Under the pieces are notes generated by a model, which saw only the letters and a program-made list of their open reading frames with translations, made no database searches and had not been told where the DNA came from. A DNA stretch of 40,191 bases from Bacteroidota bacterium (GTDB taxonomy: Bacteria > Bacteroidota > Bacteroidia > Flavobacteriales_D > Crocinitomicaceae): contig JAJRQQ010000055.1 of the NCBI GenBank assembly GCA_024280155.1, positions 1 through 40,191 on the forward strand. The letters run 5' to 3'. The translations under genes were made by a program, and so were the position numbers. Below are positions 7,943 to 16,469 of this stretch, piece after piece. Each line of letters begins with the position of its first letter. The first letter of the stretch is position 1.

Positions 7943-8959
7943 ATGATTTTAATAACTGGTGGTACAGGACTTTTAGGAAGTCACTTATTGATTGAACTGA
8001 CAAAGAAAAATGAAGATATTCGTGCTTTGTATCGATCAAAGTCTCGACAGTCCATTGTTCAACATTTGTTTCAATTTTACTATGAGGATAAATGGGAAGA
8101 CTATTTCAATAAAATTCAATGGGTGAAAGGTGATATTCTTGACATCACCGAATTGAATGAAGCAATGAAAGATTCTCATATTGTTTATCACTGCGCTGCT
8201 TTGGTTTCTTTTCATCCAAAGGATTTCGACCAAGTAATGAAAATCAATCGTGAAGGAACTGCAAATGTCGTAAACCTTTGCCTTTCTAACAAGGTTGACA
8301 AACTTTGCTACGTAAGTTCAACCGCAGCCATTGGAGGGGAAGACGATAAAATAATCGACGAAACACATTCTTGGAAAAATACACCAACAACAAGTGGGTA
8401 CAGTATTTCAAAATATTCTGCTGAAAAAGAAGTTTGGAGAGGAATCGAAGAAGGTCTTAATGCCGTTATGGTGAACCCTTGTGTAATTTTAGGTCCGGGA
8501 AATTGGAACGACAGCTCGTTAACTCTTTGCAAAACAATGGAAAAAGGAGTTCGTTTTTATCCTCCTGGTGCAAATGCAATCGTTGATGCTAGAGATGTTG
8601 CTCGAATTATGGTTCAACTAACAGATTCATCCATATCTGCCGAACGTTATTTATGCATCGGAAATAATCAGTCTTTCCAAGAATTAATGACCGTTATTGC
8701 GAAAGAATTAAAGGTTAAAACTCCTAAAACACCTGTAAAAAGATGGATGGTGAATTCTGTTCGTCGGATTTTTGATTTCGCATCATTTTTTACTCGAAAA
8801 AAATATTCTGTCACAAAAGAAACAGTGAATAGTTTATTCTCGAATTACGCCTATTCTGCGGACAAAATTAAGAATGAATTAAATTATGAATTCTATTCTT
8901 TGGAAGAAACGGTAAAGAATGCAATAAATGGAAGGGTGAAAGAGAAAATGAAAAGTTAA
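7943..8959 (+). CDS. NAD-dependent epimerase/dehydratase (extended SDR)
   Basis: A 338-residue protein with an N-terminal Rossmann fold: TGGTGLLGSHLL at residues 5-16 gives the GxxGxxG NAD(P) motif. VYHCAALVSF, YVSSTAAIGG and the catalytic Tyr-x-x-x-Lys in GYSISKYSAE follow, then VMVNPCVILGPGNWN, typical of extended short-chain dehydrogenases. The closest general types are dihydroflavonol-reductase-like or nucleotide-sugar epimerase-like proteins; the substrate cannot be read from sequence. It is cytosolic. A TATCTTTA box at 7931-7938 lies 4 bp before the ATG. The MITE-like insertion ends only 42 bp upstream, so the promoter region was altered by that event. Confidence 0.85.
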   Translation: MILITGGTGLLGSHLLIELTKKNEDIRALYRSKSRQSIVQHLFQFYYEDKWEDYFNKIQWVKGDILDITELNEAMKDSHIVYHCAALVSFHPKDFDQVMKINREGTANVVNLCLSNKVDKLCYVSSTAAIGGEDDKIIDETHSWKNTPTTSGYSISKYSAEKEVWRGIEEGLNAVMVNPCVILGPGNWNDSSLTLCKTMEKGVRFYPPGANAIVDARDVARIMVQLTDSSISAERYLCIGNNQSFQELMTVIAKELKVKTPKTPVKRWMVNSVRRIFDFASFFTRKKYSVTKETVNSLFSNYAYSADKIKNELNYEFYSLEETVKNAINGRVKEKMKS

Positions 8960-8960
8960 A

Positions 8961-9011
8961 AATGTCGGAATGAATATCATTGAAAAATCTCTCATTTTTC
9001 ATTCCTACATT
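8961..9011. terminator. Possible bidirectional terminator between convergent genes
   Basis: AATGTCGGAATGA (8961-8973) pairs with TCATTCCTACATT (8999-9011) with one mismatch, in the space between the convergent epimerase and YD-repeat genes. The loop is long (25 bases) and there is no strong T run, so the call is tentative. Confidence 0.35.
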
Positions 9012-9030
9012 CTTGATTAACACTACCCTT

Positions 9031-9915
9031 CTAGTAATATTCAAATCCTCTAAACCTTAGAATCATCAAAAATCCTGTGCTGACTTGACGGGTAATCACT
9101 GAGGATATCAATTTACTTTTACTGTTATAAATAATCTGAATATCTGTGGTAAATTCTCCTTTTCGATAGAGGTGTTTTTGCTCTAAATTGCCTAACTCAT
9201 CGTATTCGAATGTATATTCTTCTGTAAACTCTTCGTGTTTATTATTCTTCTTTCGAATGGCTGAAATCAATCCTTTTTCATTGTATTCATAGGATATGGT
9301 ATAAACATCGTTGGTCATTTTTAAACGTTCTACCCGCTCTATAAGGTACCCTAACTCATTATAATTGAAAAATTCATCCAAATAAGGCAAATTATAACTG
9401 TTGTATCGTGTTCTTTTGGTTTGCAATCCAAAATCTTGGTAAACAAAGGTTTCTTTGTTGAAAGTAGTTGATTCGATAACTTGATGACTTGTATCAACCG
9501 TTTCTCTTTTAAATTCTTCGGAAATAACACGTCCTAACGAATCGTACTTAAAATAAATGGACTGAAAACCATCTTGATCAGATTTTAAATGGGCGATAAG
9601 TAAATTATTTTCATCGTAACGATAAATATTTCGAACGGTATCTTTCGAACCGTCATCTGGGCAAGTTTCAATCGTTGAGGTTAAATTCCCATTACGGTCA
9701 AACTTATACAAATAAACATATTCTGTCTCTCGCATAATATCTCTATGCTTTTTATATGTATAAAGTCCCGTGAGTTGTTTTATCTTATTCTTTTGAATAA
9801 ATTCTCGATTAAAAAACGGTTTATCCGTGAAAGCATTCCCTTCTTTGTTATGAAGAATTTGCGCCGAACAAATGATCGGTAGGATAAAGAAAAGAATAAG
9901 GATTGATTTTTTCAC
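9031..9915 (-). CDS. Secreted YD-repeat-like protein of unknown function
   Basis: A 294-residue protein starting with GTG at 9915 and a signal peptide (MKKSILILFFILPIICSAQ), probably cleaved after SAQ. The body holds several imperfect tyrosine-rich units of the form YxFDxxGNLxxxxE, YRYDENNLL, FKYDSLGRVISEE, YEYNEKGLISAI and FEYDELGNLEQK, resembling the YD/RHS repeat. There is no RHS core box and no toxin domain at the C terminus, so it is a small periplasmic or surface repeat protein common in Bacteroidota. It sits 51 bp downstream of the YyaL-type gene and may share its transcript. Confidence 0.65.
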   Translation of the reverse strand: MKKSILILFFILPIICSAQILHNKEGNAFTDKPFFNREFIQKNKIKQLTGLYTYKKHRDIMRETEYVYLYKFDRNGNLTSTIETCPDDGSKDTVRNIYRYDENNLLIAHLKSDQDGFQSIYFKYDSLGRVISEEFKRETVDTSHQVIESTTFNKETFVYQDFGLQTKRTRYNSYNLPYLDEFFNYNELGYLIERVERLKMTNDVYTISYEYNEKGLISAIRKKNNKHEEFTEEYTFEYDELGNLEQKHLYRKGEFTTDIQIIYNSKSKLISSVITRQVSTGFLMILRFRGFEYY

Positions 9916-9966
9916 AGTACAAAGAAAAACAAAATTGATGCCTTTTAAAACGTTTTTAAGAAAAGT

Positions 9967-12000
9967 TTATTTTCCACTTATTTTTTGAATCGCTTTTTCT
10001 ACTGAATTCGTGGGCAACAAACATGCACCATCACGACAAACATAAATCACAGTTTCCTCCGTTTTAACTTTGCCTTCAAAAATTGCCAACGTACTTTCAT
10101 TTGTTGTACCAGCAATTATAATTCTTCGCTTTACATTCTTTTCAATTTCTTTTGTGTACTCCTTCGCTTTTTCTCCAACGATAACAACCTCGAAAACGCC
10201 TTGTAAAATCTCATTTAAAAGCATTGCCCAATTGGAATACCCCGAACCAAAATTTTCCATTCCGTCATACACATTCGATAGCATTTGCTCTGCCATTCTT
10301 CGGTATTCTTGATCGTGGAAATAAATAGATAAATCAAATAAATTACGTGCCATCACAGAATTACTTGAGGGCAAAACTGAATCATTAATCTCCATTTTAC
10401 GTGCAATCAATTGATTCTTATCATCCGTATAGAAAAACATTCCCGATTTTGCGTCAAAAAAGTGGTTTATCGCCGATTTTGTCAACTTTTGAGCTAAAAA
10501 CAACCATTTTTCATCCAAAGTGACTTGATAAAGTGAAATAAATGCATCAATTGTGTGCGCATAATCATCTAAAAATCCATTGATTTTCTTCTTGTCCGTT
10601 AAACGATATACAATTTGCTCATCGTTTTTATTTTCAATTTGATTTTCTTCCAACCATTTTGCATTCTTCAATGCTAAATACAAATATTGATCTTCTCCAA
10701 AAACAGCATAAGCATCACACAAACCTTTTAACGTCATCGCATTCCACGAAGTTATTCTGTTATCATCCAAACCAGGTCGGATACGGGTGTTTCTTTCTGA
10801 CAATAATTGTGCATTCACATGGGCTATTTTTTGTTCCAATTCAGCTATCGTACAGTTTTTTTCACGACACCATTCTTCATCGGTTTTTCGTCTCAGTAAA
10901 ATATTATTCCCATGCTCCCAATGACCTACGTTTCCAATTTCATAGAATTCTTTTGTCCAAGTGTATTCTTTTTGGAGTACCTGTTCTGCATCTTTCTCTG
11001 TCCACACATAAAACTTTCCTTCTTCACCTTCACTATCAGCATCAAGAGCAGAATAAAATGCCCCCTCACCGTCCATCATTTCTCTTTCAAGCCAAGCTAT
11101 TGTTTGTGCAACAATTCTTTTGTACAATGGTTTTGGTAAAATTCGATACGCGTTTGCATACAAAGAAAGTAATTGACCGTTATCGTACAACATTTTCTCA
11201 AAATGAGGTACTTTCCAAAGCATATCTACCGCATAACGAGAGAATCCACCACCGATTTGGTCGTAAATGCCACCCAACGCCATTTTATCCAAGGACAATT
11301 CTAGATGTTGTAAAACCGTTTCTCGAAAAATTCCATCTTCTGCGGATTGAATAAAATTCAAGAAAAATTGATAATTATTCGGCAATGGAAATTTAGGTGC
11401 TCGTGATTCTCCACCTTCGTATCGGTCAAAACTTTTCGACCAACGTTGCACCAATTCAGTTATTTTTTCTTTTTCAAAAACTTCTTGCTTTACCGATTCA
11501 ATGACTTGTTCACTGGCAACGATTCCTTTCATTAAATCATCTGCGTATTCACGCATTTTTTCCGGCTCATTCACAAAAGTGTAGTGCAATGACTTTAAGA
11601 TATGCATCCATTGTTCTTTGGGATAATACGTGCCACCATAAACTGGTTTTCCATCGGGCAATGTAAAGCAATTGAGTGGCCAACCACCTTTTTGCGTCAT
11701 CAATTGCACCGCAGTCATATAAACTTGATCTACATCCGGTCGCTCTTCTCTATCTACTTTTACATTGATAAAGAATTTATTCATCAAAGTTGCGACTTCT
11801 TCATCCTCAAAACATTCATGTTCCATCACATGACACCAATGACAAGCAGAATAACCCACACTCACCAAAACCATTTTGTTTTCGCGTTTTGCACGTTCAA
11901 AAATATCATCCGACCACGCTTCCCAATTCACAGGATTGTGCGCATGTTGTAATAAATAAGGTGATGATTCTTTGATTAATGAGTTCGTGTATTCTTGCAT
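9967..12000 (-). CDS. YyaL-type thioredoxin-domain protein (DUF255, spermatogenesis-associated protein 20 family)
   Basis: A 677-residue protein, the usual length for this family. The N-terminal thioredoxin-like domain (PF03190) contains [21 protein letters not shown], a CHWC site at residues 53-56 followed by HVMEHECF, then [15 protein letters not shown] and a GGWPLNCF segment. The rest is an alpha/alpha-barrel region with family motifs such as [34 protein letters not shown] and NRITSWNAM. It is cytosolic. The biochemical function of the family is not established, although the barrel resembles carbohydrate-processing folds. A TATCTTTA box at 12005-12012 on the minus strand may be its -7 element, 4 bp from the ATG. 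Confidence 0.9.
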   Translation of the reverse strand: MQEYTNSLIKESSPYLLQHAHNPVNWEAWSDDIFERAKRENKMVLVSVGYSACHWCHVMEHECFEDEEVATLMNKFFINVKVDREERPDVDQVYMTAVQLMTQKGGWPLNCFTLPDGKPVYGGTYYPKEQWMHILKSLHYTFVNEPEKMREYADDLMKGIVASEQVIESVKQEVFEKEKITELVQRWSKSFDRYEGGESRAPKFPLPNNYQFFLNFIQSAEDGIFRETVLQHLELSLDKMALGGIYDQIGGGFSRYAVDMLWKVPHFEKMLYDNGQLLSLYANAYRILPKPLYKRIVAQTIAWLEREMMDGEGAFYSALDADSEGEEGKFYVWTEKDAEQVLQKEYTWTKEFYEIGNVGHWEHGNNILLRRKTDEEWCREKNCTIAELEQKIAHVNAQLLSERNTRIRPGLDDNRITSWNAMTLKGLCDAYAVFGEDQYLYLALKNAKWLEENQIENKNDEQIVYRLTDKKKINGFLDDYAHTIDAFISLYQVTLDEKWLFLAQKLTKSAINHFFDAKSGMFFYTDDKNQLIARKMEINDSVLPSSNSVMARNLFDLSIYFHDQEYRRMAEQMLSNVYDGMENFGSGYSNWAMLLNEILQGVFEVVIVGEKAKEYTKEIEKNVKRRIIIAGTTNESTLAIFEGKVKTEETVIYVCRDGACLLPTNSVEKAIQKISGK

Positions 12001-12026
12001 GGGATAAAGATAGAGAAAAAGATTTC

Positions 12027-12557
12027 CTACTTCCTCAACCTCTTATACAATTTTATCAAAATCATCAGACCAATTGCCACAGCAAAGAATCCAATGGTAC
12101 CAGAAATCCAATTCATTGAATCTTTGAGAATGACAATAAAAACGATTGCAACCAAACAAAGTGTTGCCAATTCATTCCACAATCGCAAAGAATTTGACTT
12201 CCATTTAAAAATCCCTTTTTTCATGTCATGCATGATACTTTGAGAGACAAAATGATAGAACAACAACAAAGTAATAAAGCCAAATTTGATGAACATCCAA
12301 TCTTTTTCAAGCAGGTGAGGATTTAAAAAAAGCATCCACGTACCAAAAACAAGGGTTAAAATCATTGCTGGCGTTGTGATAATCCCCCACAGTCTACTTT
12401 CCATAATTTCAAATTGGTCGGAAAGAATTTTCTTGGCAACAGCTTCTTTTTCTTGCGCTTCTACGTGGTAAATAAACAAGCGAATAATGTAAAAAAGTCC
12501 AGCGAACCAGCTGACCACAAAAATAATATGAAGTGCTTTTACTGTATTGTAATCCAT
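12027..12557 (-). CDS. hemJ: HemJ-like membrane protein (protoporphyrinogen IX oxidase, CopD/UPF0093 family)
   Basis: A 176-residue protein with four to five membrane helices. The opening [20 protein letters not shown] carries the conserved His about 10 that ligates haem in HemJ, followed by RLFIYHVEA. Downstream are [25 protein letters not shown] and [10 protein letters not shown] with the conserved Arg/Asn/Glu. HemJ oxidises protoporphyrinogen IX to protoporphyrin IX in haem synthesis. The ATG at 12557 is chosen rather than one 27 codons upstream because a TACATTTG -7 box lies at 12562-12569, which makes the longer reading impossible on that transcript; the extra codons also lie in a dispersed repeat. 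It is a single gene between the YyaL gene and a non-coding repeat patch. Confidence 0.82.
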   Translation of the reverse strand: MDYNTVKALHIIFVVSWFAGLFYIIRLFIYHVEAQEKEAVAKKILSDQFEIMESRLWGIITTPAMILTLVFGTWMLFLNPHLLEKDWMFIKFGFITLLLFYHFVSQSIMHDMKKGIFKWKSNSLRLWNELATLCLVAIVFIVILKDSMNWISGTIGFFAVAIGLMILIKLYKRLRK

Positions 12558-12561
12558 AGGG

Positions 12562-12569
12562 CAAATGTA
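12562..12569 (-). promoter_or_regulatory. -7 promoter box for hemJ
   Basis: TACATTTG on the minus strand matches TAnnTTTG and is 4 bp before the ATG at 12557. It fixes the start of hemJ. Confidence 0.5.
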
Positions 12570-12594
12570 GGCATTTTGATTGAGAGAAAATACC

Positions 12595-12744
12595 ACTTTT
12601 TGGCATTGCCCCAAAAAGTTAGCAAAAAGGTCTAGCACTATATAAATTACACGACCAAAGTCATCCTCGATTCTAATTGAAACAAAACTCGCTATCGCTC
12701 AAACAGTTGTTTAAATTTACGAATCTTGCGGTGTTTTGGTGCCC
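12595..12744 (-). repeat. Dispersed non-coding repeat, copy B
   Basis: The reverse complement of this stretch matches 7699-7853, with the same order of landmarks. The central hairpin is 12675-12685 with 12707-12717 (one mismatch), and its loop reads TTTGAGCGATAGCGAG on the minus strand, a shorter version of the loop in copy A. It lies just upstream of hemJ. Positions 12745-12859 show nothing I recognise. Confidence 0.6.
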
Positions 12745-12859
12745 GTATAATTTATAAAGGCGCTGGTTTATCGTAAACTTTTTCATTCATCGTTAACATC
12801 GAAGCGAGAATTCTGCGCATTAGTTAATTTTATCGGAACCGTTTATTTGAGTTTCGACA

Positions 12860-12905
12860 GAATTAAAAAGTTATTTGAGGAGGAACGACGAGTTTTTTTT
12901 AATTC
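12860..12905 (+). repeat. Dispersed hairpin, copy C
   Basis: GAATTAAAAA (12860-12869) and TTTTTAATTC (12896-12905) are perfect complements around a loop with TTTGAGGAGGAACGACGAG. The loop is nearly that of copy A, while the arms are different in sequence but still pair. Confidence 0.6.
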
Positions 12906-12939
12906 AAGAAAGGAATAGCGAAAAAAAGTGGTATTCAGT

Positions 12940-14859
12940 CTACTTCCTACGTCCAGAAGTACGCGATTGCCGTTTTTCATCCAACCATTTTGGAACACCT
13001 TTGCCCGATTGTTGTGATTTTCGTTCCGGTCCGATTAATTTTTCTGCCAATTCTTTTCTTCCAGCATTGTTTAATGTCTGACGAATATAGTTGTGATTTT
13101 CACGCTTGTACCAAAAGAAAAAACGTCGCTGATTGATTTTATCTTCTTTCTTTTTCACTGTTTTATACGGTTTCAACGTGTATGGGTGAACTCCACTATA
13201 ATAAATAACCGTTGCAACCGTCATAGGAGTTGGCGTAAAATCTTGTACTTGCTCTAATTGAAACCCCATATCTTTTGTTTCTACCGCTAAATTTGCCATA
13301 TCTTCACTATCACAACCGGGGTGAGAAGAGATAAAGTAAGGAATCAAGGGTTGAATCAGTCCCACCTTCTCCGAAATTCTATCGTAAGTTTCTTTGAATT
13401 TATGGAAATATTTAAACGATGGTTTTCGCATCAATTTTAGGGTTGCATCAGAAGTATGTTCGGGTGCAACTTTCAATCGACCGCTGATATGTCGTTTTAT
13501 CAATTGCTCAATATATTCTTCGTGATTACCGTCTTGATTCGTTTTATTGAAATCATCCACCAATAAATCGTAGCGAATTCCAGATCCGACAAATGCTTTT
13601 TTAATTCCAGGATGTGCATCTACTTTTTTGTAGATATTCGTCAATGGTTTATGATTCGTATCCAAATTTGAACAAATCACTGGATGGATACAGCTTGGAC
13701 TGGAACATTTTGCACAAATACTTTCATCAATACCTTTCATTCGGTACATATTCGCAGAAGGTCCGCCAATGTCAGAAAGATAACCTTTAAATTCTGGATG
13801 TTCTACTACCTCATCTACTTCTTTCATAATCGATTTCTCACTACGCGAAGCAATGAATTTTCCTTGATGTGCTGAAATTGTACAGAAACTACAACCTCCA
13901 AAACAACCACGGTGCATATTGATGGAGAATTTAATCATATCATACGCAGGAATTGCACCTCTTTTCTTATACTTTGGATGAGGCAAACGCGTATAAGGCA
14001 AATCAAAAGAAGTATCAATTTCTTTCTCTGTCATTGTTTTATACGGTGGGTTAATGACCAGCGTTTTCTCTCCAATTTTCTGTATTATCCGATCCGCCGA
14101 CCATTTATTTGACTCAACCTCTACCGTTTTAAAATTCGCAGCAAATTTTATTTTATCTTTCAAGCAAACTTCGTGACTGTTTAGTTCAACCGTGTTCCAT
14201 TTTTTATTCTTTGGCAAATCTTCATCTTTATCCAACAAAAAAGCCACTTGTTTTAAAGTTTTAAGACTCGAAAATGGAACTCCTTTCTTTAACAACTTTA
14301 ATACTTCCCGCAGGGGTTGATCCCCCATTCCATACACCAATAAATCGGCATTAGACTGTTCTAGAATAGAAGTCCTTAATTCGTCCGACCAATAATCATA
14401 GTGTGTAATTCTACGAAGAGAGGCTTCAATTCCACCAATAAGCACAGGAACGTCAGGGAATAAATCTTTCACAATTTTAGAATACACCACAGAAGCATAA
14501 TCCGGTCGAAAACCACTTGCTCCACCTGGTGTATAGGCATCCGTAGAACGTTTTCGCTTATTTGCTGTATAATGATTCACCATAGAGTCCATGCACCCAG
14601 CAGTCACACCAAAGAAATATTTCGGTCGACCGAATTTCTTAAAGTCCCGTAAATCATCTGTCCAACTAGGTTGAGCAACAATGGCCACAGAGAACCCTTC
14701 ATCTTCGATAATTCGACCAATTACAGCAGTTCCAAAAGAAGGATGATCTACGTATGCATCCCCAGAAATGAGAACAACATCCACCTCGTCAAAACCACGT
14801 TTTTCGAGTTCTTTTTTTGTAAGAGGAAGCCAATCTGTAATGGGACGTTCATGAATCAT
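12940..14859 (-). CDS. YgiQ family radical SAM protein
   Basis: A 639-residue protein. The N-terminal DUF3362/YgiQ-type region begins MIHERPITDWLPLTKKE and continues with DVVLISGDAYVDHPSFG, a cobalamin-binding-like domain. The radical SAM cluster motif is HRGCFGGCSFC, with Cys at about 319, 323 and 326 (CxxxCxxC). Also seen are KVAPEHTSD, HPGCDSEDM and the C-terminal TPTPMTVATVIYYSGVHP, typical of YgiQ. The reaction is unknown. The ATG at 14859 is chosen over one 14 codons upstream because TACCTTTG (14864-14871, minus) lies right before it and the family starts there. The C terminus is short, basic and disordered (RQSRTSGRRK). Confidence 0.92.
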   Translation of the reverse strand: MIHERPITDWLPLTKKELEKRGFDEVDVVLISGDAYVDHPSFGTAVIGRIIEDEGFSVAIVAQPSWTDDLRDFKKFGRPKYFFGVTAGCMDSMVNHYTANKRKRSTDAYTPGGASGFRPDYASVVYSKIVKDLFPDVPVLIGGIEASLRRITHYDYWSDELRTSILEQSNADLLVYGMGDQPLREVLKLLKKGVPFSSLKTLKQVAFLLDKDEDLPKNKKWNTVELNSHEVCLKDKIKFAANFKTVEVESNKWSADRIIQKIGEKTLVINPPYKTMTEKEIDTSFDLPYTRLPHPKYKKRGAIPAYDMIKFSINMHRGCFGGCSFCTISAHQGKFIASRSEKSIMKEVDEVVEHPEFKGYLSDIGGPSANMYRMKGIDESICAKCSSPSCIHPVICSNLDTNHKPLTNIYKKVDAHPGIKKAFVGSGIRYDLLVDDFNKTNQDGNHEEYIEQLIKRHISGRLKVAPEHTSDATLKLMRKPSFKYFHKFKETYDRISEKVGLIQPLIPYFISSHPGCDSEDMANLAVETKDMGFQLEQVQDFTPTPMTVATVIYYSGVHPYTLKPYKTVKKKEDKINQRRFFFWYKRENHNYIRQTLNNAGRKELAEKLIGPERKSQQSGKGVPKWLDEKRQSRTSGRRK

Positions 14860-14863
14860 GAGG

Positions 14864-14871
14864 CAAAGGTA
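14864..14871 (-). promoter_or_regulatory. -7 promoter box for the YgiQ gene
   Basis: TACCTTTG on the minus strand, 4 bp before the ATG at 14859; it argues against the longer start. Confidence 0.5.
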
Positions 14872-14924
14872 AGGAAAAAGGATGAACGAAAACGCAAACA
14901 TAAGACCAGTTAAAAACTCTTTTG

Positions 14925-14932
14925 TATCTTTG
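14925..14932 (+). promoter_or_regulatory. -7 promoter box for the lipoprotein/NlpC gene pair
   Basis: TATCTTTG, 5 bp before the ATG at 14938. It is one half of a divergent promoter region with the YgiQ gene. Confidence 0.5.
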
Positions 14933-14937
14933 CCTAA

Positions 14938-15885
14938 ATGAAAACAATAATTCTTTCACTTCTTATTCTCCCAATACTTTTTACTTCCTGTTCTGAAATC
15001 AGGAAAAAGAAAAAGAAAGAAGAAAAAGATGGTGCTTACAAAAGTTTTATTTTCAACATGACTCATTCTTTCTCTGAAAATGAAAAGAATATGTCCTTTC
15101 CAATTTGGTTTGATGAAGAGATTATTCGCAAAAAGAACATTAAATCTATCCGTCGGAAAATTTTCCCTTCAGGTAATAAAAACAACCCTGAAGAATTAAA
15201 CCCAAAAGAGAAAAAAACCTACTTCTTTGACACAGATGGTAGTTTAAAAAGAATTCATATTCAACAGTTTTATGAATACATCACCGTAGCTGATTTAAAT
15301 TTTGAATACAAAGTATTAAGAGATGAGTATGGATTTTCTCCTGTTCGTATCGTTTACGATAAAAACGAAAACAACAATGAAGCAATTGATCAGTTTTTAA
15401 TTTACGACAAAATAGAATACCAACAGAATTATTTAGTTTACCAAAATGCTAAATCAGGTGATTATCGTTTTTATATGCTAAAAAAAGAATATTGGGGCAC
15501 ACTTTCCGTCGATTCTATTTTCGATCCAAATCCGCAAGATATGATTACTTTCGGCTCCCCAATTCTCCCCAAAAAAGAATACTATGTGGAAAACAAAGTC
15601 AATGAATCTAACATCAATCTATTCCATTATTCATCAAAGAATATGCCCATGAAAGTAAGAACAGAAAAGTTTCCTTTCCAATATAAAAGGTCTATCATTT
15701 ACAATAAAGAAGGAAATTGTTCTGGATTTATTGATTCCACCTTTAGCAATGATGAATTTTTAACACGTCTGAACTCAAGTTTTGTATTTCACGACAGTTT
15801 ACCCATTGAATTAATCCATGAAAGCAAGTCAAAAAATAAACTTTTTATACAAGTTGAAACATTTGAATATGACTTCTTTGAATAA
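14938..15885 (+). CDS. Lipoprotein of unknown function
   Basis: A 315-residue protein with a signal peptide (MKTIILSLLILPILF) and a lipobox-like FTSC, followed by the strongly basic stretch EIRKKKKKEEK. The mature part is rich in Lys, Tyr and Phe with YD-like strand patterns (YFDTDGSLKRIHIQQFYEY, IIYNKEGNCSGFID), which loosely recalls the YD-repeat-like protein at 9031-9915. No known domain is recognised. Its last 17 bp overlap the NlpC/P60 gene, so the two are probably one transcript, and a role near the cell wall is a context guess. Confidence 0.7.
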   Translation: MKTIILSLLILPILFTSCSEIRKKKKKEEKDGAYKSFIFNMTHSFSENEKNMSFPIWFDEEIIRKKNIKSIRRKIFPSGNKNNPEELNPKEKKTYFFDTDGSLKRIHIQQFYEYITVADLNFEYKVLRDEYGFSPVRIVYDKNENNNEAIDQFLIYDKIEYQQNYLVYQNAKSGDYRFYMLKKEYWGTLSVDSIFDPNPQDMITFGSPILPKKEYYVENKVNESNINLFHYSSKNMPMKVRTEKFPFQYKRSIIYNKEGNCSGFIDSTFSNDEFLTRLNSSFVFHDSLPIELIHESKSKNKLFIQVETFEYDFFE

Positions 15886-16357
15886 AACATTTTTCTTGAT
15901 TGTCTTATTACTGGTTTTCCTGACAGGAAGTTCATTTGCACAAGATACACTGACTAAAACCATTGAAGATTCTATTGTAGAAATAGCAATGAGTCAATTG
16001 GGTGTGAAATATAAATGGGCAACTTCTAATGAAAATGTCAGTTTTGATTGTTCAGGTTTCACTTCTTATGTTTACCATAAAAATAGCATTGAAGCTCCGA
16101 GAGTTTCCCGAGAATACATTCATTTAGGTCAAGAAATCCCCCTTAAAGAATGCCAAAAAGGAGATTGTATCATCTTTACTGGGACGAAAACAGGAGATAA
16201 AACCCCTGGTCATGTTGGGATTATTATTGAAAACAGTGAAACCAAAATGAAATTTATCCATTGTTCAAGTTCAAAAAAACACTTTGGTGTTGTAATCACT
16301 GAATATTATTCTTCCGGTTATCCTAAACGCTTTCTTTCAGTAAGACGATTGCAGTAA
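15869..16357 (+). CDS. NlpC/P60 family cell-wall hydrolase
   Basis: A 162-residue secreted protein. The signal peptide covers residues 1-25 (ends SSFAQ). The NlpC/P60 domain (PF00877) follows: SQLGVKYKW, the catalytic Cys61 in FDCSGFTSY, the catalytic His115 in TPGHVGII, and a third polar residue, probably His131 in FIHCSS. The family cleaves the D-Glu to diamino-acid linkage in peptidoglycan stem peptides. The ATG at 15869 is used because the signal peptide starts there; an earlier in-frame ATG would add 17 non-hydrophobic residues. It overlaps the lipoprotein gene by 17 bp. Confidence 0.88.
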   Translation: MTSLNKTFFLIVLLLVFLTGSSFAQDTLTKTIEDSIVEIAMSQLGVKYKWATSNENVSFDCSGFTSYVYHKNSIEAPRVSREYIHLGQEIPLKECQKGDCIIFTGTKTGDKTPGHVGIIIENSETKMKFIHCSSSKKHFGVVITEYYSSGYPKRFLSVRRLQ

Positions 16358-16442
16358 ACAGTTCTCTATTCCTAATTATTGAAACTTCGTTTTCCCCAAA
16401 TTAATTCTCGTGAATTTTAATTCTTAATTCTTAATTAAAATG

Positions 16443-16450
16443 TATCTTTG
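16443..16450 (+). promoter_or_regulatory. -7 promoter box for pepA-pdxA
   Basis: TATCTTTG, 19 bp before the pepA ATG at 16470. Confidence 0.5.
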
Positions 16451-16469
16451 AAGGATAAATTTTATTCTT

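Noticed and set aside
9031-9915. The YD-repeat protein as an Rhs toxin
   Set aside because: It is short, has no RHS core box or variable toxin tip and has no immunity gene next to it; it is better called a small repeat protein.
10659-11354. A 231-residue open frame on the plus strand inside the YyaL-type gene
   Set aside because: It is antisense to a well-supported 677-residue protein, rich in His/Phe/Leu as expected of a shadow frame, and has no recognisable domain.
12558-12638. N-terminal extension of HemJ by 27 codons
   Set aside because: The added residues come from the dispersed repeat and lie upstream of the -7 box; the family starts at the downstream Met.
12875-13081. A 68-residue plus-strand open frame after hairpin C
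   Set aside because: It overlaps the 3' end of the YgiQ gene in antisense and starts inside a repeat; no support.
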